A stretch of 64,000 bases of DNA from Glandiceps talaboti (taxonomy: Eukaryota > Hemichordata > Enteropneusta > Spengelidae): assembly GCF_964340395.1 (NCBI RefSeq), contig NC_135554.1:558001-622000 (forward strand). The letters run 5' to 3'. Shown piece by piece: positions 46,994 to 60,208 of the stretch. Made by a program: the position numbers and the translations under genes. Under the pieces are notes generated by a model, which made no database searches, was not told the origin of the DNA, and saw only the letters and a program-made list of their open reading frames with translations. How positions within the stretch are numbered: position 1 is the first letter of the stretch; each line of letters begins with the position of its first letter.

Positions 46994-49900
46994 CTACCTG
47001 TCTCCTTATTCGATTTCCTGTCTCCTTATTCGATACCTGTCTCCTTATTCGATTTCCTGTCTCCTTATTCGCTACCTGTCTCCTTATTCGCTACCTGTCT
47101 CCTTATTCGATTTCCTGTCTCCTTATTCACTACCTGTCTCCTTATTCGCTACCTGTCTCCTTATTCGCTACCTGTCTCCTTATTCGATTTCCTGTCTCCT
47201 TATTCGATTTCCTGTCTCCTTATTCGCTACCTGTCTCCTTATTCGATTTCCTGTCTCCTTATTCGCTACCTGTCTTATTCGCTACCTGTCTCCTTATTCG
47301 ATTTCCTGTCTCCTTATTCGATTTCCTGTCTCCTTATTCGCTACCTGTCTCCTTATTCGATTTCCTGTCTCCTTATTCGCTACCTGTCTTATTCGCTACC
47401 TGTCTCCTTATTCGATTTCCTGTCTCCTTATTCGCTACCTGTCTCCTTATTCGCTACCTGTCTCCTTATTCGCTACCTGTCTCCTTATTCGATTTCCTGT
47501 CTCCTTATTCGATACCTGTCTCCTTATTCGCTACCTGTCTCCTTATTCGCTACCTGTCTCCTTATTCGCTACCTGTCTCCTTATTCGATTTCCTGTCTCC
47601 TTATTCGCTACCTGTCTCCTTATTCGCTACCTGTCTCCTTATTCGCTACCTGTCTCCTTATTCGTTACCTGTCTCCTTATTCGCTACCTGTCTCCTCATT
47701 CGCTACCTGTCTCCTTATTCAATTTCCTGTCTCCTTATTCGCTACCTGTCTCCTTATTCGATTTCCTGTCTCCTTATTCGCTACCTGTCTCCTTATTCGA
47801 TTTCCTGTCTCCTTATTCGCTACCTGTCTCCTTATTGGATTTCCTGTCTCCTTATTCGCTACCTGTCTCCTTATTGGATTTCCTGTCTCCTTATTCGCTA
47901 CCTGTCTCCTTATTCGATTTCCTGTCTCCTTATTCGCTATCTGTCTCCTTATTCGCTACCTATCTCCTTATTCGATTTCCTGTCTCCTTATTCGCTACCT
48001 GTCTCCTTATTCGCTACCTGTCTCCTTATTCGATTTCCTGTCTCCTTATTCGCTACCTGTCTCCTTATTGGATTTCCTGTCTCCTTATTCGCTACCTGTC
48101 TCCTTATTCGATTTCCTGTCTCCTTATTCGCTACCTGTCTCCTTATTGGATTTCCTGTCTCCTTATTCGCTACCTGTCTCCTTATTGGATTTCCTGTCTC
48201 CTTATTCGCTACCTGTCTCCTCATTCGCTACCTGTCTCCTTATTCGATTTCCTGTCTCCTTATTCGCTACCTGTCTCCTTATTCGATTTCCTGTCTCCTT
48301 ATTCGCTACCTGTCTCCTTATTCGATTTCCTGTCTCCTTATTCGCTACCTGTCTCCTTTATTGGATTTCCTGTCTCCTTATTCGCTACCTGTCTCCTCAT
48401 TCGCTACCTGTCTCCTTATTCACTACCTGTCTCCTTATTCGATTTCCTGTCTCCTTATTCGCTACCTGTCTCCTTATTCGCTACCTGTCTCCTTTATTGG
48501 ATTTCCTGTCTCCTTATTCGCTACCTGTCTCCTTTATTGGATTTCCTGTCTCCTTATTCGCTACCTGTCTCCTTATTCGCTACCTGTCTCCTTATTGGAT
48601 TTCCTGTCTCCTTATTCGCTACCTGTCTCCTTATTCACTACCTGTCTCCTTATTGGATTTCCTGTCTCCTTATTCGCTACCTGTCTCCTTATTCGCTACC
48701 TGTCTCCTTATTCGATTTCCTGTCTCCTTATTCGCTACCTGTCTCCTTATTCGCTACCTGTCTCCTTTATTGGATTTCCTGTCTCCTTATTCGCTATCTG
48801 TCTCCTTATTCGCTACCTGTCTCTTTATTCGATTTCCTGTCTCCTTATTCGCTACCTGTCTCCTTATTGGATTTCCTGTCTCCTTATTCGCTACCTGTCT
48901 CCTTATTCGCTACCTGTCTCCTTATTCGCTACCTGTCTCCTTATTCGATTTCCTGTCTCCTTATTCGATACCTGTCTCCTTATTCGATTTCCTGTCTCCT
49001 TATTCGCTACCTGTCTCCTTATTCGCTACCTGTCTCCTTATTCGCTACCTGTCTCCTTATTCGATTTCCTGTCTCCTTATTCGCTACCTGTCTCCTTATT
49101 CGCTACCTGTCTCCTTATTCGCTACCTGTCTCCTTATTCGTTACCTGTCTCCTTATTCGCTACCTGTCTCCTCATTCGCTACCTGTCTCCTTATTCAATT
49201 TCCTGTCTCCTTATTCGCTACCTGTCTCCTTATTCGATTTCCTGTCTCCTTATTCGCTACCTGTCTCCTTATTCGATTTCCTGTCTCCTTATTCGCTACC
49301 TGTCTCCTTATTCGATTTCCTGTCTCCTTATTCGCTATCTGTCTCCTTATTCGCTACCTATCTCCTTATTCGATTTCCTGTCTCCTTATTCGCTACCTGT
49401 CTCCTTATTCGCTACCTGTCTCCTTATTCGATTTCCTGTCTCCTTATTCGCTACCTGTCTCCTTATTGGATTTCCTGTCTCCTTATTCGCTACCTGTCTC
49501 CTTATTCGATTTCCTGTCTCCTTATTCGCTACCTGTCTCCTTATTGGATTTCCTGTCTCCTTATTCGCTACCTGTCTCCTTATTGGATTTCCTGTCTCCT
49601 TATTCGCTACCTGTCTCCTCATTCGCTACCTGTCTCCTTATTCGATTTCCTGTCTCCTTATTCGCTACCTGTCTCCTTATTCGATTTCCTGTCTCCTTAT
49701 TCGCTACCTGTCTCCTTATTCGATTTCCTGTCTCCTTATTCGCTACCTGTCTCCTTTATTGGATTTCCTGTCTCCTTATTCGCTACCTGTCTCCTCATTC
49801 GCTACCTGTCTCCTTATTCACTACCTGTCTCCTTATTCGATTTCCTGTCTCCTTATTCGCTACCTGTCTCCTTATTCGCTACCTGTCTCCTTTATTGGAT

Positions 49901-52900
49901 TTCCTGTCTCCTTATTCGCTACCTGTCTCCTTTATTGGATTTCCTGTCTCCTTATTCGCTACCTGTCTCCTTATTCGCTACCTGTCTCCTTATTGGATTT
50001 CCTGTCTCCTTATTCGCTACCTGTCTCCTTATTCACTACCTGTCTCCTTATTGGATTTCCTGTCTCCTTATTCGCTACCTGTCTCCTTATTCGCTACCTG
50101 TCTCCTTATTCGATTTCCTGTCTCCTTATTCGCTACCTGTCTCCTTATTCGCTACCTGTCTCCTTTATTGGATTTCCTGTCTCCTTATTTGCTATCTGTC
50201 TCCTTATTCGCTACCTGTCTCTTTATTCGATTTCCTGTCTCCTTATTCGCTACCTGTCTCCTTATTGGATTTCCTGTCTCCTTATTCGCTACCTGTCTCC
50301 TTATTCGCTACCTGTCTCCTTACACGCTACCTGTCTCCTTATTGGGTTTCCTGTCTCCTTATTCGCTACCTGTCTCCTTATTCGCTACCTGTCTCCTTAT
50401 TCGCTACCTGTCTCCTTATTCGTTACCTGTCTCCTTATTCGCTACCTGTCTCCTCATTCGCTACCTGTCTCCTTATTCGATTTCCTGTCTCCTTATTCGC
50501 TACCTGTCTCCTTATTCGATTTCCTGTCTCCTTATTCGCTACCTGTCTCCTTATTCGATTTCCTGTCTCCTTATTCGCTACCTGTCTCCTTATTGGATTT
50601 CCTGTCTCCTTATTCGCTACCTGTCTCCTTATTCGATTTCCTGTCTCCTTATTCGCTATCTGTCTCCTTATTCGCTACCTGTCTCCTTATTCGATTTCCT
50701 GTCTCCTTATTCGCTACCTGTCTCCTTATTCGATTTCCTGTCTCCTTATTCGCTACCTGTCTCCTTATTCGATTTCCTGTCTCCTTATTCGCTACCTGTC
50801 TCCTTATTCGATTTCCTGTCTCCTTATTCGCTACCTGTCTCCTTTATTGGATTTCCTGTCTCCTTATTCGCTACCTGTCTCCTCATTCGCTACCTGTCTC
50901 CTTATTCACTACCTGTCTCCTTATTCGATTTCCTGTCTCCTTATTCGCTACCTGTCTCCTTATTCGCTACCTATCTCCTTTATTGGATTTCCTGTCTCCT
51001 TATTCGCTACCTGTCTCCTTTATTGGATTTCCTGTCTCCTTATTCGCTACCTGTCTCCTTATTCGCTACCTGTCTCCTTATTGGATTTCCTGTCTCCTTA
51101 TTCGCTACCTGTCTCCTTATTCGCTACCTGTCTCCTTATTGGATTTCCTGTCTCCTTATTCGCTACCTGTCTCCTTATTCGCTACCTGTCTCCTTATTCG
51201 ATTTCCTGTCTCCTTATTCGCTACCTGTCTCCTTATTCGCTACCTGTCTCCTTTATTGGATTTCCTGTCTCCTTATTCGCTATCTGTCTCCTTATTCGCT
51301 ACCTGTCTCTTTATTCGATTTCCTGTCTCCTTATTCGCTACCTGTCTCCTTATTCGCTACCTGTCTCCTTATTGGATTTCCTGTCTCCTTATTCGCTACC
51401 TGTCTCCTTATTCGCTACCTGTCTCCTTACACGCTACCTGTCTCCTTATTGGGTTTCCTGTCTCCTTATTCGCTACCTGTCTCCTTATTCGCTACCTGTC
51501 TCCTTATTCGCTACCTGTCTCCTTATTCGTTACCTGTCTCCTTATTCGCTACCTGTCTCCTCATTCGCTACCTGTCTCCTTATTCGATTTCCTGTCTCCT
51601 TATTCGCTACCTGTCTCCTTATTCGATTTCCTGTCTCCTTATTCGCTACCTGTCTCCTTATTCGATTTCCTGTCTCCTTATTCGCTACCTGTCTCCTTAT
51701 TGGATTTCCTGTCTCCTTATTCGCTACCTGTCTCCTTATTCGATTTCCTGTCTCCTTATTCGCTATCTGTCTCCTTATTCGCTACCTATCTCCTTATTCG
51801 ATTTCCTGTCTCCTTATTCGCTACCTGTCTCCTTATTCGCTACCTGTCTCCTTATTCGATTTCCTGTCTCCTTATTCGCTACCTGTCTCCTTATTGGATT
51901 TCCTGTCTCCTTATTCGCTACCTGTCTCCTTATTCGATTTCCTGTCTCCTTATTCGCTACCTGTCTCCTTATTGGATTTCCTGTCTCCTTATTCGCTACC
52001 TGTCTCCTTATTGGATTTCCTGTCTCCTTATTCGATTTCCTGTCTCCTTATTCGCTACCTGTCTCCTTATTCGATTTCCTGTCTCCTTATTCGTTACCTG
52101 TCTCCTTATTCGATTTCCTGTCTCCTTATTCGCTACCTGTCTCCTTTATTGGATTTCCTGTCTCCTTATTCGCTACCTGTCTCCTCATTCGCTACCTGTC
52201 TCCTTATTCGCTACCTGTCTCCTTATTCGATTTCCTGTCTCCTTATTCGCTACCTGTCTCCTTTATTGGATTTCCTGTCTCCTTATTCGCTACCTGTCTC
52301 CTTATTCGCTACCTGTCTCCTTATTGGATTTCCTGTCTCCTTATTCGCTACCTCTCTCCTTATTCGCTACCTGTCTCCTTATTGGATTTCCTGTCTCCTT
52401 ATTCGCTACCTGTCTCCTTATTCGCTACCTGTCTCCTTATTCGATTTCCTGTCTCCTTATTCGCTACCTGTCTCCTTATTCGCTACCTGTCTCCTTTATT
52501 GGATTTCCTGTCTCCTTATTCGCTATCTGTCTCCTTATTCGCTACCTGTCTCCTTATTCGATTTCCTGTCTCCTTATTCGCTACCTGTCTCCTTATTCGC
52601 TACCTGTCTCCTTATTGGATTTCCTGTCTCCTTATTCGCTACCTGTCTCCTTATTCGCTACCTGTCTCCTTACACGCTACCTGTCTCCTTATTGGGTTTC
52701 CTGTCTCCTTATTCGCTACCTGTCTCCTTATTCGCTACCTGTCTCCTTATTCGCTACCTGTCTCCTTATTCGTTACCTGTCTCCTTATTCGCTACCTGTC
52801 TCCTTTATTGGATTTCCTGTCTCCTTATTCGCTACCTGTCTCCTTATTCGATTTCCTGTCTCCTTATTCGCTACCTGTCTCCTTATTCGATTTCCTGTCT

Positions 52901-55900
52901 CCTTATTCGCTATCTGTCTCCTTATTCGCTACCTATCTCCTTATTCGATTTCCTGTCTCCTTATTCGCTACCTGTCTCCTTATTCGCTACCTGTCTCCTT
53001 ATTCGATTTCCTGTCTCCTTATTCGCTACCTGTCTCCTTATTGGATTTCCTGTCTCCTTATTCGCTACCTGTCTCCTTATTCGATTTCCTGTCTCCTTAT
53101 TCGCTACCTGTCTCCTTATTGGATTTCCTGTCTCCTTATTCGCTACCTGTCTCCTTATTGGATTTCCTGTCTCCTTATTCGCTACCTGTCTCCTCATTCG
53201 CTACCTGTCTCCTTATTCGATTTCCTGTCTCCTTATTCGCTACCTGTCTCCTTATTCGATTTCCTGTCTCCTTATTCGCTACCTGTCTCCTTATTCGATT
53301 TCCTGTCTCCTTATTCGCTACCTGTCTCCTTTATTGGATTTCCTGTCTCCTTATTCGCTACCTGTCTCCTCATTCGCTACCTGTCTCCTTATTCACTACC
53401 TGTCTCCTTATTCGATTTCCTGTCTCCTTATTCGCTACCTGTCTCCTTATTCGCTACCTGTCTCCTTTATTGGATTTCCTGTCTCCTTATTCGCTACCTG
53501 TCTCCTTTATTGGATTTCCTGTCTCCTTATTCGCTACCTGTCTCCTTATTCGCTACCTGTCTCCTTATTGGATTTCCTGTCTCCTTATTCGCTACCTGTC
53601 TCCTTATTCACTACCTGTCTCCTTATTGGATTTCCTGTCTCCTTATTCGCTACCTGTCTCCTTATTCGCTACCTGTCTCCTTATTCGATTTCCTGTCTCC
53701 TTATTCGCTACCTGTCTCCTTATTCGCTACCTGTCTCCTTTATTGGATTTCCTGTCTCCTTATTCGCTATCTGTCTCCTTATTCGCTACCTGTCTCTTTA
53801 TTCGATTTCCTGTCTCCTTATTCGCTACCTGTCTCCTTATTGGATTTCCTGTCTCCTTATTCGCTACCTGTCTCCTTATTCGCTACCTGTCTCCTTATTC
53901 GCTACCTGTCTCCTTATTCGATTTCCTGTCTCCTTATTCGATACCTGTCTCCTTATTCGATTTCCTGTCTCCTTATTCGCTACCTGTCTCCTTATTCGCT
54001 ACCTGTCTCCTTATTCGCTACCTGTCTCCTTATTCGATTTCCTGTCTCCTTATTCGCTACCTGTCTCCTTATTCGCTACCTGTCTCCTTATTCGCTACCT
54101 GTCTCCTTATTCGTTACCTGTCTCCTTATTCGCTACCTGTCTCCTCATTCGCTACCTGTCTCCTTATTCAATTTCCTGTCTCCTTATTCGCTACCTGTCT
54201 CCTTATTCGATTTCCTGTCTCCTTATTCGCTACCTGTCTCCTTATTCGATTTCCTGTCTCCTTATTCGCTACCTGTCTCCTTATTGGATTTCCTGTCTCC
54301 TTATTCGCTACCTGTCTCCTTATTGGATTTCCTGTCTCCTTATTCGCTACCTGTCTCCTTATTCGATTTCCTGTCTCCTTATTCGCTATCTGTCTCCTTA
54401 TTCGCTACCTATCTCCTTATTCGATTTCCTGTCTCCTTATTCGCTACCTGTCTCCTTATTCGCTACCTGTCTCCTTATTCGATTTCCTGTCTCCTTATTC
54501 GCTACCTGTCTCCTTATTGGATTTCCTGTCTCCTTATTCGCTACCTGTCTCCTTATTCGATTTCCTGTCTCCTTATTCGCTACCTGTCTCCTTATTGGAT
54601 TTCCTGTCTCCTTATTCGCTACCTGTCTCCTTATTGGATTTCCTGTCTCCTTATTCGCTACCTGTCTCCTCATTCGCTACCTGTCTCCTTATTCGATTTC
54701 CTGTCTCCTTATTCGCTACCTGTCTCCTTATTCGATTTCCTGTCTCCTTATTCGCTACCTGTCTCCTTATTCGATTTCCTGTCTCCTTATTCGCTACCTG
54801 TCTCCTTTATTGGATTTCCTGTCTCCTTATTCGCTACCTGTCTCCTCATTCGCTACCTGTCTCCTTATTCACTACCTGTCTCCTTATTCGATTTCCTGTC
54901 TCCTTATTCGCTACCTGTCTCCTTATTCGCTACCTGTCTCCTTTATTGGATTTCCTGTCTCCTTATTCGCTACCTGTCTCCTTTATTGGATTTCCTGTCT
55001 CCTTATTCGCTACCTGTCTCCTTATTCGCTACCTGTCTCCTTATTGGATTTCCTGTCTCCTTATTCGCTACCTGTCTCCTTATTCACTACCTGTCTCCTT
55101 ATTGGATTTCCTGTCTCCTTATTCGCTACCTGTCTCCTTATTCGCTACCTGTCTCCTTATTCGATTTCCTGTCTCCTTATTCGCTACCTGTCTCCTTATT
55201 CGCTACCTGTCTCCTTTATTGGATTTCCTGTCTCCTTATTCGCTATCTGTCTCCTTATTCGCTACCTGTCTCTTTATTCGATTTCCTGTCTCCTTATTCG
55301 CTACCTGTCTCCTTATTGGATTTCCTGTCTCCTTATTCGCTACCTGTCTCCTTATTCGCTACCTGTCTCCTTACACGCTACCTGTCTCCTTATTGGGTTT
55401 CCTGTCTCCTTATTCGCTACCTGTCTCCTTATTCGCTACCTGTCTCCTTATTCGCTACCTGTCTCCTTATTCGTTACCTGTCTCCTTATTCGCTACCTGT
55501 CTCCTCATTCGCTACCTGTCTCCTTATTCGATTTCCTGTCTCCTTATTCGCTACCTGTCTCCTTATTCGATTTCCTGTCTCCTTATTCGCTACCTGTCTC
55601 CTTATTCGATTTCCTGTCTCCTTATTCGCTACCTGTCTCCTTATTGGATTTCCTGTCTCCTTATTCGCTACCTGTCTCCTTATTCGATTTCCTGTCTCCT
55701 TATTCGCTATCTGTCTCCTTATTCGCTACCTGTCTCCTTATTCGATTTCCTGTCTCCTTATTCGCTACCTGTCTCCTTATTCGATTTCCTGTCTCCTTAT
55801 TCGCTACCTGTCTCCTTATTCGATTTCCTGTCTCCTTATTCGCTACCTGTCTCCTTTATTGGATTTCCTGTCTCCTTATTCGCTACCTGTCTCCTCATTC

Positions 55901-58900
55901 GCTACCTGTCTCCTTATTCACTACCTGTCTCCTTATTCGATTTCCTGTCTCCTTATTCGCTACCTGTCTCCTTATTCGCTACCTATCTCCTTTATTGGAT
56001 TTCCTGTCTCCTTATTCGCTACCTGTCTCCTTTATTGGATTTCCTGTCTCCTTATTCGCTACCTGTCTCCTTATTCGCTACCTGTCTCCTTATTGGATTT
56101 CCTGTCTCCTTATTCGCTACCTGTCTCCTTATTCGCTACCTGTCTCCTTATTGGATTTCCTGTCTCCTTATTCGCTACCTGTCTCCTTATTCGCTACCTG
56201 TCTCCATATTCGATTTCCTGTCTCCTTATTCGCTACCTGTCTCCTTATTCGCTACCTGTCTCCTTTATTGGATTTCCTGTCTCCTTATTCGCTATCTGTC
56301 TCCTTATTCGCTACCTGTCTCTTTATTCGATTTCCTGTCTCCTTATTCGCTACCTGTCTCCTTATTCGCTACCTGTCTCCTTATTGGATTTCCTGTCTCC
56401 TTATTCGCTACCTGTCTCCTTATTCGCTACCTGTCTCCTTACACGCTACCTGTCTCCTTATTGGGTTTCCTGTCTCCTTATTCGCTACCTGTCTCCTTAT
56501 TCGCTACCTGTCTCCTTATTCGCTACCTGTCTCCTTATTCGTTACCTGTCTCCTTATTCGCTACCTGTCTCCTCATTCGCTACCTGTCTCCTTATTCGAT
56601 TTCCTGTCTCCTTATTCGCTACCTGTCTCCTTATTCGATTTCCTGTCTCCTTATTCGCTACCTGTCTCCTTATTCGATTTCCTGTCTCCTTATTCGCTAC
56701 CTGTCTCCTTATTGGATTTCCTGTCTCCTTATTCGCTACCTGTCTCCTTATTCGATTTCCTGTCTCCTTATTCGCTATCTGTCTCCTTATTCGCTACCTA
56801 TCTCCTTATTCGATTTCCTGTCTCCTTATTCGCTACCCGTCTCCTTATTCGCTACCTGTCTCCTTATTCGATTTCCTGTCTCCTTATTCGCTACCTGTCT
56901 CCTTATTGGATTTCCTGTCTCCTTATTCGCTACCTGTCTCCTTATTCGATTTCCTGTCTCCTTATTCGCTACCTGTCTCCTTATTGGATTTCCTGTCTCC
57001 TTATTCGCTACCTGTCTCCTTATTGGATTTCCTGTCTCCTTATTCGATTTCCTGTCTCCTTATTCGCTACCTGTCTCCTTATTCGATTTCCTGTCTCCTT
57101 ATTCGTTACCTGTCTCCTTATTCGATTTCCTGTCTCCTTATTCGCTACCTGTCTCCTTTATTGGATTTCCTGTCTCCTTATTCGCTACCTGTCTCCTCAT
57201 TCGCTACCTGTCTCCTTATTCGCTACCTGTCTCCTTATTCGATTTCCTGTCTCCTTATTCGCTACCTGTCTCCTTTATTGGATTTCCTGTCTCCTTATTC
57301 GCTACCTGTCTCCTTATTCGCTACCTGTCTCCTTATTGGATTTCCTGTCTCCTTATTCGCTACCTCTCTCCTTATTCGCTACCTGTCTCCTTATTGGATT
57401 TCCTGTCTCCTTATTCGCTACCTGTCTCCTTATTCGCTACCTGTCTCCTTATTCGATTTCCTGTCTCCTTATTCGCTACCTGTCTCCTTATTCGCTACCT
57501 GTCTCCTTTATTGGATTTCCTGTCTCCTTATTCGCTATCTGTCTCCTTATTCGCTACCTGTCTCCTTATTCGATTTCCTGTCTCCTTATTCGCTACCTGT
57601 CTCCTTATTCGCTACCTGTCTCCTTATTGGATTTCCTGTCTCCTTATTCGCTACCTGTCTCCTTATTCGCTACCTGTCTCCTTACACGCTACCTGTCTCC
57701 TTATTGGGTTTCCTGTCTCCTTATTCGCTACCTGTCTCCTTATTCGCTACCTGTCTCCTTATTCGCTACCTGTCTCCTTATTCGTTACCTGTCTCCTTAT
57801 TCGCTACCTGTCTCCTCATTCGCTACCTGTCTCCTTATTCGATTTCCTGTCTCCTTATTCGCTACCTGTCTCCTTATTCGATTTCCTGTCTCCTTATTCG
57901 CTACCTGTCTCCTTATTCGATTTCCTGTCTCCTTATTCGCTACCTGTCTCCTTATTGGATTTCCTGTCTCCTTATTCGCTACCTGTCTCCTTATTCGATT
58001 TCCTGTCTCCTTATTCGCTATCTGTCTCCTTATTCGCTACCTATCTCCTTATTCGATTTCCTGTCTCCTTATTCGCTACCTGTCTCCTTATTCGCTACCT
58101 GTCTCCTTATTCGATTTCCTGTCTCCTTATTCGCTACCTGTCTCCTTATTGGATTTCCTGTCTCCTTATTCGCTACCTGTCTCCTTATTCGATTTCCTGT
58201 CTCCTTATTCGCTACCTGTCTCCTTATTGGATTTCCTGTCTCCTTATTCGCTACCTGTCTCCTTATTGGATTTCCTGTCTCCTTATTCGATTTCCTGTCT
58301 CCTTATTCGCTACCTGTCTCCTTATTCGATTTCCTGTCTCCTTATTCGCTACCTGTCTCCTTATTCGATTTCCTGTCTCCTTATTCGCTACCTGTCTCCT
58401 TTATTGGATTTCCTGTCTCCTTATTCGCTACCTGTCTCCTCATTCGCTACCTGTCTCCTTATTCGCTACCTGTCTCCTTATTCGATTTCCTGTCTCCTTA
58501 TTCGCTACCTGTCTCCTTATTCGCTACCTGTCTCCTTTATTGGATTTCCTGTCTCCTTATTCGCTACCTGTCTCCTTATTCGCTACCTGTCTCCTTATTG
58601 GATTTCCTGTCTCCTTATTCGCTACCTGTCTCCTTATTCGCTACCTGTCTCCTTATTGGATTTCCTGTCTCCTTATTCGCTACCTGTCTCCTTATTCGCT
58701 ACCTGTCTCCTTATTCGATTTCCTGTCTCCTTATTCGCTACCTGTCTCCTTATTCGCTACCTGTCTCCTTTATTGGATTTCCTGTCTCCTTATTCGCTAT
58801 CTGTCTCCTTATTCGCTACCTGTCTCCTTATTCGATTTCCTGTCTCCTTATTCGCTACCTGTCTCCTTATTCGCTACCTGTCTCCTTATTGGATTTCCTG

Positions 58901-59603
58901 TCTCCTTATTCGCTACCTGTCTCCTTATTCGCTATCTGTCTCCTTACACGCTACCTGTCTCCTTATTGGGTTTCCTGTCTCCTTATTCGCTACCTGTCTC
59001 CTTATTCGCTACCTGTCTCCTTATTCGCTACCTGTCTCCTTATTCGATTTCCTGTCTCCTTATTCGCTACCTGTCTCCTTATTCGCTACCTGTCTCCTTT
59101 ATTGGATTTCCTGTCTCCTTATTCGCTACCTGTCTCCTTATTGGATTTCCTGTCTCCTTATTCGCTACCTGTCTCCTTATTCGCTACCTGTCTCCTTATT
59201 GGATTTCCTGTCTCCTTATTCGCTACCTGTCTCCTTATTCGCTACCTGTCTCCTTATTCGATTTCCTGTCTCCTTATTCGCTACCTGTCTCCTTATTCGC
59301 TACCTGTCTCCTTTATTGGATTTCCTGTCTCCTTATTCGCTACCTGTCTCCTTATTCGATTTCCTGTCTCCTTATTCGCTACCTGTCTCCTTATTCGATT
59401 TCCTGTCTCCTTATTCGCTACCTGTCTCCTTATTGGATTTCCTGTCTCCTTATTCGCTACCTGTCTCCTTATTCGCTACCTGTCTCCTTACACGCTACCT
59501 GTCTCCTTATTGGGTTTCCTGTCTCCTTATTCGCTACCTGTCTCCTTATTCGCTACCTGTCTCCTTATTCGCTACCTGTCTCCTTATTGGATTTCCTGTC
59601 TCC
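46994..59603 (+). repeat. 12.6-kb minisatellite, main left arm
   Basis: Uninterrupted array of 19-bp (CTGTCTCCTTATTCGCTAC), 20-bp (CTGTCTCCTTATTCGATTTC) and 21-bp (CTGTCTCCTTTATTGGATTT plus C) units; length suggests about 640. Variants (GTTAC, CACTAC, GATAC, CAATTTC, GGATTTC, GGGTTTC, TACACGCTAC) are shared between distant parts. The plus strand lacks stop triplets within and between units, and unit lengths are not multiples of three. All three plus frames are therefore open for 3,766-3,939 codons (47,835-59,654, 48,068-59,614, 48,361-59,661). These are not proteins. Four identical 78-codon minus-strand frames mark recurring blocks. Confidence 0.98.
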
Positions 59604-59765
59604 CTACTCTCTAGGGTATATGGTTGTATCAACAAGTGTCATGTTTCGTTTTGACGGGTAACAAGCTAGGTTTCATTAAAACTTCGTAAAAATATTCAAG
59701 TGTAATGCCGTTGGGATGTTTATTGATCATATAGAAATCGTTAGCAGCCGGCTGTACCACTTTTT

Positions 59766-59841
59766 CTTTATTATTATTATTATTATTATTAGTAGTAGTA
59801 GTAGTAGTAGTAGTATTATTATTATCATGTTTATTTTTTTT

Positions 59842-59888
<47 letters not shown>

Positions 59889-59900
59889 ATTATTATTATT
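59766..59900. repeat. Compound microsatellite (TTA)n (TAG)n (ACA)n
   Basis: A run of TTA, then TAG, then TTA, a T-run, then about 14 ACA/CAA triplets, then TTATTATT. All are trinucleotide tracts. Confidence 0.95.
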
Positions 59901-60208
59901 TTTACATGGAAAACTTAGTTAGAAATAAGTTTAATACGACACCCCTCAAAATGAAAAGGGTATGGTCCACAGTCTCTTATCAGGTCGGAGACAGTTTGAT
60001 CGCCAATAGGAGATGTACAGCAAAATTGTTGTTTTGGTAGCTAATCAGCGAGGTAACTTGGTAAACTGATTTCTAACATTTTTAAAAATGACAAGTCTCC
60101 AATGAATTTCTGTATTCCTTCTCACGGCGCGCGCGCGAGAGAAGTCTGAAGTTTGGACCGTAAGCCATACAAAAGTTGGTGAAACTATATTCGGACAATA
60201 CTCTAAAG

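Noticed and set aside
46994-59603. CRISPR-like array of short repeats
   Set aside because: Units are contiguous variants of one 19-21-bp sequence without unique spacers, in a eukaryotic mobile element.
47835-59661. Three giant plus-strand open frames (3,939, 3,848 and 3,766 codons)
   Set aside because: All three frames are open equally because the 19/20/21-bp unit has no plus-strand stop. Unit length is not a multiple of three and there is no frame preference, so no protein is supported.
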